From Palaemon carinicauda (lineage: Eukaryota > Arthropoda > Malacostraca > Decapoda > Palaemonidae): a stretch of DNA of 64,000 nt. A program made the translations under genes and the position numbers. Location of the stretch: NCBI RefSeq assembly GCF_036898095.1, contig NC_090725.1, positions 212,734,308 to 212,798,307 of the forward strand, written 5' to 3'. Of this stretch, positions 55,317 through 64,000 are shown in pieces. Within the stretch, counting starts at the first letter, position 1. Every line of letters starts with the position of its first letter. The notes beneath the pieces were generated by a model that ran no database searches, had not been told where the DNA came from, and saw only the letters and a program-made list of their open reading frames with translations.

Positions 55317-57453
55317 AGGAAGCCCGGGTTTAGAAGAGCCTCAGCAGACGTCCCTCACTCCTCCCAGGCCACCCTTTGCTGCCTCGAAGAGAACCACCGT
55401 CAGCTCCTTGGCTTCAAGCCTCTCAGCAGCCCACCCATAGGACCAACGCAGGCCCTCAGTCAGCCTTCAGACCCTCCTACAGTAACTCTAGGAGAGGTCG
55501 CTCTGGCCGCTCCTCCAGAAGGAGGTAGGAAGAGAGGCCCCCTACTCCTACAGGAGCCCCTAGTAGGGGGATGCCTCAGACATTTTTGGCAAGCATGGCG
55601 GGATCTCGGTGCGGATCCCTGGACGGTGACGGTCCTGAAGGAGGGATACAGACTCCCTTTCCTAGAAGAACCTCCCCCTCTCATCCCAGCCCACCGGGCC
55701 GAGTGGCTGGTTCCAAAGAACCCCTTGAAGAGGTCGGCGCTACAGGAGGAAGTAGCGTCCATGATCGCCAAGGGAGCTTTAGAGTCAGTGGAGAACCCCG
55801 GCCCGGGTTTCTTCAGCAGGCTCTTCCTTGTGGAGAAATCGACAGGAAGGTGGAGGCCGGTCATAGACCTCTCAGCCCTCAACAAGTTCGTCTCAAAGAC
55901 AGACTTCAAAATGGACACCCCCAAGACAGTGCTAGCAGCCTTGAGGGAGGGGGATTTCCTCATGTCCCTCGACCTCAAGGATGCCTATTTTCAAATCCCC
56001 GTGCACCCCTCCAGCAGGAAGTTCCTCAGAATCAAATGGGAGTCCAGTGTTCTGCAGTTCAAAACCCTTTGCTTCGGCCTATCGATGGCCTCGCAGGTGT
56101 TCACGAGGGTTTTCACCACAATCTCGGCATGGGCGCACGAGAAAGGCATACGACTGATCAGGTACCTGGACGACTGGTTGCTTCTTTCTGCCTCAAGGGA
56201 ACAACTGAAGGAGCAAGGCGTGATGTTGCTCGACCTCTGCAAGGGATTAGGGATCAAGGTCAACCTAGGAAAGTCCTAGCTAGTCCCCAGCACCAGAATG
56301 ACTTACTTGGGGATGTTCCTGGACTCCCAGTTAGTAAGAGCCTTCCCCTCAGGGGAGAGGATAGACAACCTGGAACATATCCTTCAACCCTTCCTGACGG
56401 GCCAACCCAGGAGGGCCAAGGACGGGCAGAAGTTACTGGGTCACCTGGTTTCGCTGGAGAAATTAGTACCGCAAGGGAGACTCAGGCTCCGCCCGGTACA
56501 GTGGAATCTGAAGGAATCGTGGACCCAAGGCAAGGAGCCCCACAAAATAGTCCCAGTCCTCCCAAAGACGAGAGAGACCCTTCTTTGGTGGAACATCAGG
56601 TCGAACACAGAGAAGGGAATGCCCTTCGCCCCCGATCCCCCGGAGATACTGTTGTTCACGGACGCATCGAAGGAGGGTTGGGGAGCACACCTGCTAGGAG
56701 AATCGACAAAAGGGCAGTGGTCCAGCGAGGAGGCGTCTCTCTATATAAACATCCTGGAGATGATAGCGGTTCTAAGGGCGTGTCGACAGTTCGTACACTT
56801 CCTGCGAGGAAACACTGTGCCGTTAATGTGCAACAACGCCACAGTAGTGGCGTTATGTAAAGAAACAGGGGGGCCTGAAGTCAAGAGTTCTATGCGCCCT
56901 AGCCACGGAACTGTTAGAGTGGACGACAGAAGAAGGGATAGAACTGACGGCAAGGTTCATCCCAGGAAAGAGGAACGTGATGGCCGACGGCCTCAGCAGG
57001 GCGGGTCAAGTGATAGGTTCAGAATGGACCCTACACCCGGAGGTAGCTCGGGCAGTCATCCTAATGTGGGGCTCCCCAGTGATAGACTTGTTCGCCACAC
57101 GTCTGAACGCCCAACTCCCCGTGTTCTGTTCTCCAGTCCCAGACCCGTCAGCAGCGTTCGAGGACGCCTTCCAACATCCCTGGGACGACCTCGATGTGTA
57201 CACCTTCCCTCCCTTCAGTTTGATCAGGCAAGTGTTGAACAGAGTGAGAGCGACGTCCAACCTGTCGATGAGTTTGGTAGCGCCCTGGTGGCCGGAGAGA
57301 GAATGGTTCGCAGACCTAAAAAAATTAGCTCTTCGTCCTCCTTGGCCGCTTCCGGACAGACCAGACCTCCTGCGTCAACCTCACTTTCACAGGTGGCACG
57401 AAAACCCTCGATCCCTCCGCCTTCACGCGTGGAGGTTATCGAGAAGCTACTGA
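55314..57453 (+). pseudogene. DIRS-C RT, RNase H and methyltransferase-like protein
   Basis: RT is read from 55314: WRPVIDLSALNKFVSKTDFK, FLMSLDLKDAYFQIPV (first Asp), FGLSMASQVF and RYLDDWLLL (catalytic pair, 56163-56174). A TAG at 56277-56279 interrupts it in frame, then RTMTYLGM follows. RNase H shows LLFTDASKEGWGAHL and YINILEMIAVL, then MCNNATVVALCKETGG, where one extra base in GGGGGGCC (about 56866-56873) shifts the frame. It continues as MMADGLSRAGQ (56977) and the methyltransferase-like domain IDLFATRLNAQLPVFCSP, YTFPPFSLI, VAPWWPEREWF. Two lesions make it non-functional. Confidence 0.85.
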
Positions 57454-58488
57454 AGAAAGAAGGATACTCATCGAGAACCGCGGCAAGGATGTCGGGTTAC
57501 CTACGGCGTTCCTCGGCAGTAGTTTACCAAGCAAAGTGGGCAGTCTTCGTGAAGTGGTGTGCGTCCAAGAACATCAGGCCCTTAAGGGCGTCGATCCAGG
57601 ACATTGCAGACTTTCTGGTGTACCTGAGAGACGACGTGGGCTCGTCTATTCCGGCCATCAAAGGAGTACGAGCAGCCCTAGGTCAAGTCTTCCTCCTTAG
57701 GGGCATTGACTTGGGAGCCTCAAGGCACATCTCTATGCTCATCCGCAGCTTTGAACAATCATGTCCCCCCCAGGAAGTAAGGGTTCCGCAGTGGGACCTA
57801 GCCAGAGTTCTCAAGGTTCTGTCAGAGCCACCCTTCAAACCTCTCAGGGACGTACTAGACAGAGAACTCACCCTTAAAACAGCATTCCTTTTAGCCCTGG
57901 CCTCGGCGAAAAGAGTTAGCGAGTTACACGGCCTCTCTTACGAGGTCTCACACTCCAAAGGGTGGAGAGAAGTTACCTTTGGGTTCGTCCCTAGCTTTGT
58001 AGCGAAGACGCAGAACCCGGCATGTTGGGATCCTCGGTTTGATGGTTTTTCAGTGCCAGCCATCCCTCGCTCCGACAACCTGAAGGATCTACTCTTATGT
58101 CCCGTGAGAACAGTAAGGAAATACCCTGAGAGGACCGCAAAATTCCGCCCTCAGATCAAAAATTTATTCGTCTCAACAGGCCGGGTGAAGAAACCGGTCT
58201 CGAAGAACTCTATCTCTTTCTGGCTGCGACAGGTGATAAAGAGGGCCTACGAGGCCTCTGGGACTCCTCTCCCAGGAAAACCAAGGCCACATGATATTAG
58301 AGGTCTGAGCACCTCTCTGGTCTTCGAGAAAAACATGGCTGTGGGAAAGATCCTGAAGGCAGGGACCTGGTCTAGACAGTCCGTCCACCTTCACGGAACA
58401 CTATCTCAAAGATTGCTCGAGAAAATCCTTGGATAGGTTTTCCATTGGCCCAATCATTTCGGCCCTTCAAGAGATCTAAGGTCATGGC
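57300..58488 (+). pseudogene. DIRS-C tyrosine recombinase, last frame shifted
   Basis: The N-terminal domain is read at 57430-57760 (SSRTAARMSGYLRRSSAVVY, then IPAIKGVRAALGQVFLLRGI). Catalytic Arg lies in ASAKRVSELHGLS (about 57910). His and Arg are in RPHDIRGLST (about 58290). The annotated-length frame ends at 58436 without a plausible Tyr, but the neighbouring frame reads FTEHYLKDCSRKSLDRF to a TAA at about 58490, giving the nucleophile. A single-base change near 58388 therefore removed the Tyr from the main frame. Confidence 0.85.
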
Positions 58489-58835
58489 CCCAATGTAACC
58501 GGGGGTGTTAATGCCAAGAGACACTAGTTCCTTCCTTAACCTTACCCCCTCCCCCTCACCTCCTTTCCTTCCTTCCCCGGGCCGTACTTCCCAGGAAGAT
58601 GTCGAAAAGACCTTAGTCACTTGAAGAAACGTCCTCCAAGAGAACATGTATCGGAGTTGGTTTTGAAAAGGTAAGCCATTAGACACTAAGTGAGTTTTTT
58701 GGATAGTTTCCCCTACTTTTCGTGCAGTTTTATAGTGGTCGTAGAACTAAAACCTCCTTAGAGGTTCCCTCTCTCACGTGCCTCCCCGTCAGCTTCTGGT
58801 CCCTACAGGACACTCCCACCTCCTAAAATTTAAGT

Positions 58836-58936
58836 CTCCTAAGAAGGTAGTTCTAGGTAAGTAACCGTGTTGGAACAAATCACAAATTTTTAAGTAATTT
58901 TTATTTTTCCTAACATACTTACCTAGAACTACCTTC
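58836..58936 (+). repeat. DIRS-C internal complementary region
   Basis: Complement of the left end joined at AAA to the complement of the right end; arms AAGAAGGTAGTTCTAGGTAA and TTACCTAGAACTACCTTC. Confidence 0.92.
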
Positions 58937-58997
58937 GGGTTATGGCCCACCCATCCTTCCCCGAGAACCTGCAGGGTCGAGTAGTACCTGTTCCAAC

Positions 58998-59216
58998 GAA
59001 ACTTAATGAGGAGTCGCCGACCTGAGCTAGCACGCTTCCCGACCCCAGGTCGCCTCAGGGCACATATCACACCGCCTGAGGTTGACCCCTTAGAAAACGG
59101 AAAGAGGGTAAACTATACAAAAAGCTGGTCGGTTAGGTAGAGTTACCAGCAACTCCTAAGAAGGTAGTTCTAGGTAAGTATGTTAGGAAAAATACAAATT
59201 ACTTAAAAATTTGTGA
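58998..59216 (+). repeat. DIRS-C right inverted terminal repeat
   Basis: Inverted match to 52706-52901, extended by an AT-rich tail ending ACTTAAAAATTTGTGA. Confidence 0.95.
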
Positions 59217-59219
59217 TTT

Positions 59220-59345
59220 TACACAATCATGAATAAAGGCTAGAATCCCAAAAACTTCGTTGGTTGGCTGAAGAAGGAAAGAAGTCTCGCTAATATCAAG
59301 GAGAGGATGAGCTTTTTTAGTGAAATTTCCTAATTGTAATATATC
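59220..59345 (+). repeat. Dispersed repeat R1, copy 1, last part
   Basis: It continues the R1 match of 63786-63900 (TACACAATCATGAATAAAGG; ACTTCGTTGGTTGGCTGAAG; GAGCTTTTTTAGTG). Confidence 0.8.
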
Positions 59346-61379
59346 ACCATACGCTGTACTCTTTTGTGATATATACGAGTGATTTTAACTACTATATGGT
59401 TTATATTTGTAAATGACGTATCTGGAAGGTCCTCGTGCAAAGTACCTGGCATGTTTTGACGTTATCGTAGCATAGATGTTAAAAACAACAAAGCCTGCAA
59501 TATAAGCTACTGTAGGCTTACTATTTCTGATGAACATTTTGGCAATTGGTAATGGTTAAAAATGTAATCATAATAATCTTCCTTGTCCTCTGAATGTTAT
59601 TTGTGTGTACCTTCTAAAGTTCTACTTGTATATCTTGAGACAGAAGCATTTATATGATTTACTCCATCATGAATATTTATGCTGCTTGAAGTAGTTAATA
59701 AGGGTACTGACTCCAATGGCAAGCAGCTGCCATGAATGATACCCATTAAGTCATTATGAACAAACAACCTTTTGTAAGCTGTGGCGAACTGTCTTGATGT
59801 TGGTTTATCATTATCCTATCTCATGCTTCTTGCTTGACCAAAGAACAGTTCAATGTGATCTTCCCTGAATTTTTAGGTCATAAAAAATTGCAAACGCCCA
59901 CCATCAGATGTAATAGAATTTTCATACAGAATCTGAAGACTTCATATGCGATATAGAAAGCTAATGAATTCAGTTTTCGTATTTGATTTTAAGACATCTT
60001 TACCATCTAGAAGTCTCGATGAACTGAAATCTATTTCTGCTTTTACTAGAAAATATTTGATATTAGCATTATTTTTCTGAATTGGACAATTGAATTCCTT
60101 GCCCTTTAGATTTTGAGAATTCAGTTTGTCAAGTAAGGTATTGAAGACCGTCATGAAATTAGCAGTAGCTTCATTTCTCTCAAATTCACTGATTTTTTTT
60201 TTTCATCAAAGCAGAATTTTAAATTAGATACAAGCGATTCACTTAGGAGCTGTACCGCTAACTTAACGTTCAATTTTTTTTTCTTGTCACACGAGCAGCT
60301 CAGAACTTATCTAATTAGAATTCCTCTTCATCTTGGAGTATGTACAGTGTTCTGCGTACTCCCATTTCACATAATTTCCATTCCTATCAAAGAAAATTTT
60401 CTTATCTCGAAAACAATTTCTCAATACTGAAGTTCTGTCATGTGACATGGATCGGTATATTGGCTGGCAAAGGTAACAAGAAAAGTGTCAGCGTCTTAAG
60501 AAACAACTGTCATGTTTATAAGTGCGATTTCTCATTTTATTTGCAAATGGTATTATAATCACAATGTGTGAACGCATACATTCAGCAAAATTGTTAAAAG
60601 CTTTAACTGCCCGTTTATTGATTCGTGTGTTATAAAGTAAGATATTTAAAACAGGATAATGGTATCTGTTTTACTTTTAAAGAAACTGTAACACTTTAGT
60701 TCCTGTGAGATGGCAAACCCGCAGTCAAGTCAGGGATTACGTCAGCAGTCCCAATATGGTTGCCAGCAGTGCCAGGTACCAAAGTGGCTTCACGTGGCCG
60801 CAGCAAAGCATCTCCTATTATTCCTCTAAGATTTAATAACTCATGGTTTTTTCATCAATAATGAAATAGGGTATTGTTGGAATTTTGTAGCTATCTGCTT
60901 AAGCACAATATATACCATACACAGTAGGATAAAAAAGTGAATGAAAATAAAATTTTACCAGTGTAAAGTGTCCATACATTTTTATCAATGTTGTAATTTG
61001 AATATTCACGAATCTATTATTAAAAGCTGGAATTCTAAAAATATCCACCTTCACAAGCCATGTATTTTTAACAAAAAGTGTATTTTGAAAATAATGTACT
61101 AAATGCTGAGTGTATAAAACACTATTATGTATAGTATCATATCGATTCATGCCATAAATTACGCAAACCTAAAATTTAAGAACATTTGTAAAATTTTAAA
61201 ACATTTTTACATAAGCAATTTTTTTTTTGGATGATTTTATAATTGCTTGTCCCCTAGGTATGTGAAGTTTTTAAAAGATGCACTTATTTAATAATTTTTA
61301 AGTAGTTGCACAGATTCTTATCTTTGAAAGTTTTGAAGTTAGAAGTACTTATTTTGGGGATTGTACTATTTTCCATACG
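59346..61379. other. No gene seen
   Basis: AT-rich DNA. Short frames at 59942-60154, 60340-60558 and 60899-61150 have no domain. A more GC-balanced patch at 60700-60830 has no feature I can name. Confidence 0.45.
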
Positions 61380-61570
61380 GGAAAAAATAAAAATCATCTT
61401 TAAAATTTTATTTCTATACATACAAACCTTTAGATTTTAATGAGGGGCTTATTTTTAGGTTGGAGGAAGCCTTTATGAACCAAATTCGGCTGGTTCAACT
61501 TCCTTGGAAATGTAAATGCACCAGGTCCTCTGCGGGAGCAAAAGTAATGACTCGGCCAACCCCCTAACAG
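61380..61570. mobile_element. Possible solo DIRS terminal repeat
   Basis: The segment starts with an AT-rich end (AAAATCATCTTTAAAATTTT) and passes into ATACATACAAACCTTTAG, the layout of the complements of DIRS right ends. No internal region or partner repeat is present. Confidence 0.3.
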
Positions 61571-61579
61571 CCCATTAAC

Positions 61580-61985
61580 CCCTTCGGTACGAGGCAGCGG
61601 ATCCTCCCTCGGTAGCTATACAGCGAGATTTGTCACCATCGGATATACATGCAAACTTCCTCTATAATAACCTACATTTCTATGTTTGTTTCATTGCTGT
61701 TTATATAATAGACTTTTCGCAAGTTTGCTTTATTTACTATTGTGTTTCATTCTAAATAACCAAAATATTCTTTCCATTCATAATGAAGTGATTACAGAAT
61801 AATTTTTCAGAAATTTGTTTATATCATTTTACTCTAAATAATGGTAAAGCACTGTAATTTATGTTTATAAAAACTTTATGTTCGTTGAATCTTTTTCCGT
61901 AATAATTCTACCATAAATAGTCGTCAAAAGATGTAAAACTACTCTTCAGTAATTATGAACTTTACGTTATACAGAAATGTAATGA
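61580..61985 (+). repeat. Dispersed repeat R2, second copy
   Basis: It matches 25738-26160 along its length and continues past the point where LINE-A interrupts the other copy. Confidence 0.7.
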
Positions 61986-62093
61986 AATTCATTTGTTTCC
62001 ATTGACACAAAAAGTATTCTAAAATGTATTATTTAAATATATACGATTAATAAAAAAAATTATCTTCTGATGACAAAGGAAACATTTCTGCCC

Positions 62094-62095
<2 letters not shown>

Positions 62096-62184
<89 letters not shown>
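62096..62184. repeat. (AG)n microsatellite
   Basis: A pure AG run of about 88 bases. Confidence 0.95.
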
Positions 62185-62186
<2 letters not shown>

Positions 62187-62409
62187 TAAATATACTTCAT
62201 TAGACAGAAAGTTCGTTTGTTATGTCATTCCACCTTGTGTGTGACTTGTGTGTGAACTGGATAGTTCCTGTTTTGGGATATTTCATGGGCTTGGAAACGG
62301 GAATGCGCATAAAAGAACATGAAAAATACTGCGTAGAATGTCAATAAATGAAAATAATGTCAGTAGGCTAACTTTTACTAGTGAAAACAGTGAACAATAC
62401 TAATGTTAA

Positions 62410-63940
62410 ATATATATCTAAGACATGAACATTATATTATGTAGAAAAGATAGTTAAGAAAATAAAATAAGAAAAAAAGAAATCACGTCGTTTGCCATCA
62501 TGGTTATAACTATCAGGGTTACAAATGTGATAAGTGATACAATTTTGAGGAAATATCCTCCTAATATCTTTGCGATGCAAATAAATTATGTAGGAAATTG
62601 GACATTTATGAAAAATAAGGGGAAGATATGTACGGATTGAGTCACTTTCAGGTAATTATTTATAATATGGAGAAAATTTGGTGTGAATTTAGATGTGAGT
62701 GACTGAATTTGACCAAACATAGCTTTCAACAACTTTCATCACTGGTGTTTTGGTAGCATTGTGTTTGTGTGTGGGGGTCAGAAGGGGGAAAACCGGGATG
62801 CTTGATCCACCCGTTTAAAATGGAATTCCCTTTTAATTGTTTTAATTTGTGGAAAAAGCTTAACAGTTTATCTCTTGGTGACAACTGAGGATTTTTTCCC
62901 CCAATGAAAGTACTTTAAGTACATTTAATCTTTTTACATTCATAGCGCTTCTTAGAAAATTTTATACTATTTTTATTGTTGTAGAGCAGCAGTCTGCCTC
63001 GGATGTAGCCAATGAAATTGTTAAGAGAACCGAAAAAAATGTAATGGAACAAAAAAAAAAAAATCAATAGAGTAGCTGGAAGCGGAACAATAATCTAATT
63101 CTACACTTTTATCATATTAAAAAATTAGAGCACCACGGTGAGTAAAAAAAAAAAAAATCTACCTTCCACTGGCATGCTAAGGTCGGCACAGTCTCGGCTA
63201 TGCTTTGCTGGAGTTCCAGTTCTCCACGTTTCAGCCTAGCATGCAACCTGTAGCCTGCTGCTTCCTTTGTGCGCATGCGCACAATAACTTAACACCACGA
63301 AGCTAGAACTGTGAGGTACACAGTTCCATGCATTTATTATTATTTTTTTTTTTTTATTCTTTTATAAACTGAATGATAGCTACAGACTTTAAGCCTAAAG
63401 ATTATATATTGTACAAGTATGAAGAAAGAATTTTTAAAAAATATTTTGAATGATATCCATTATATCAAATAAAGTTAGGGGGAGCTGCAATTCCACAGTG
63501 CCTATACACAGGCGCGAACTGGATTTGAATACGTACATGAACATAGAAATACACTAAAATAGCCCTTACATAATCACGAATAAAGCATACAGTTGCAAGC
63601 ATTTCAGTTGGTGGTTGGGTGAGATATGAGATCCCTTCGTCTCTTTAAGCTGGAGGGTATTGGGGGTGTTTGAGTAATGCTTTAGGTAGGGAATGTTACC
63701 ATTGGCTAGAAGGGAATGTTACCATTGGCTAGAGAGAGTGGGTTGATTCTACGTGGTAACATAAATACAGACTGAAATAGCTCTTACACAATCAGGTATA
63801 AAGGCTAAAATCTCAAAGACTTCGTTGGTAGGCTGAAGAAAGGAAGAGGGGCTAATATTAGGGAGTGGAGGAGCTTTTTTAGTGCTATTTCCTAAGTGTG
63901 ATTTGCGACCAAGCGCTATTCTCATAGGAGGAACCTATAC
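62410..63940 (+). repeat. Dispersed repeat R1, copy 2 (unfilled)
   Basis: It aligns with 49390-49550, 52165-52702 and 59220-59345 in order, but lacks both LINE-B and DIRS-C. It contains extra unmatched sequence at about 62800-63510, including the GCGCATGCGC palindrome, and its own short duplication GTTACCATTGGCTAGA at 63690-63735. No protein is encoded. Confidence 0.8.
63270..63281. promoter_or_regulatory. NRF-1-like palindrome
   Basis: TGCGCATGCGCA is a perfect match to the known NRF-1 consensus and stands out in AT-rich DNA. No gene start is visible nearby, so function is only possible. Confidence 0.3.
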
Positions 63941-64000
63941 AGTATTCCAGTATCATATATGCTTTCAGGGAGGGGGCGGGGGGGGGGGGGGCTAGGATCA

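Larger units (their letters stand above)
52706..59216 (+). mobile_element. DIRS-C: degenerate DIRS retrotransposon
   Basis: A 6511-bp element with inverted terminal repeats (52706-52901, 58998-59216) and an internal complementary region (58836-58936). Gag, RT-RNase H, the methyltransferase-like domain and recombinase are all recognisable but carry at least two stops, several single-base shifts and a 25-bp duplication. It sits inside repeat R1. Confidence 0.92.

Noticed and set aside
55571..56860. A separate 429-residue protein overlapping DIRS-C RT
   Set aside because: It is the -1 frame of RT-RNase H and shows no domain. I treat it as part of the overprinting observation, not as a gene.

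Overview
This 64 kb window is eukaryotic genomic DNA, most likely from a decapod crustacean (shrimp-like). That assignment is an inference: it rests on long TA, CT/GA and TG microsatellites, an AT-rich background, consensus GT-AG splice sites, and three DIRS-type tyrosine-recombinase retrotransposons beside a Mag-like Ty3/gypsy element and several LINEs. No marker gene fixes the species. There are no bacterial operons, rRNA or CRISPR arrays, and I recognised no tRNA.

Region by region. 1-2970 is the decayed 3' end of a DIRS element. 4301-4479 may hold one host exon. 6180-10860 is an old, stop-ridden I/Jockey-type LINE with ORF1 zinc knuckles, endonuclease, RT pieces and RNase H. 11362-12391 is the 5' end of a Tigger/pogo transposon on the minus strand. 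12601-15399 is a TIR-bounded element sitting inside a TA microsatellite. 15507-15645 is a short LINE tail. 15660-16560 is a tandem array with TGACGTCA motifs. 17150-18711 is an inverted DIRS remnant. 20828-23939 holds the only convincing host gene, the last three exons of a PH-domain protein.

26160-39812 is a Russian-doll nest. A dispersed repeat holds a LINE (LINE-A). LINE-A holds a Ty3/gypsy element (27181-38582; 200-bp LTRs, CAGGG target duplication). The gypsy gag is split between its two zinc knuckles by a 6.7 kb DIRS element (DIRS-A, 28302-35002). Next is DIRS-B (40088-49000), about 8.9 kb, the best preserved, with open Gag, RT-RNase H and tyrosine-recombinase frames. 49390-63940 contains two copies of another dispersed repeat. 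The left copy was invaded by a 5'-truncated LINE (LINE-B, 49551-52164) and by DIRS-C (52706-59216). The right copy (62410-63940) shows the unfilled site.

All three DIRS elements have inverted terminal repeats plus an internal complementary region that equals the junction of the two ends. Comparing ends with junction places each insertion at a single shared trinucleotide (TTT, GTT, TTT) without target duplication, as expected for integration of a circular intermediate by a tyrosine recombinase. In each element the recombinase is read in the -1 (+2) frame relative to RT/RNase H; in DIRS-B that frame is open across the whole RT/RNase H region.
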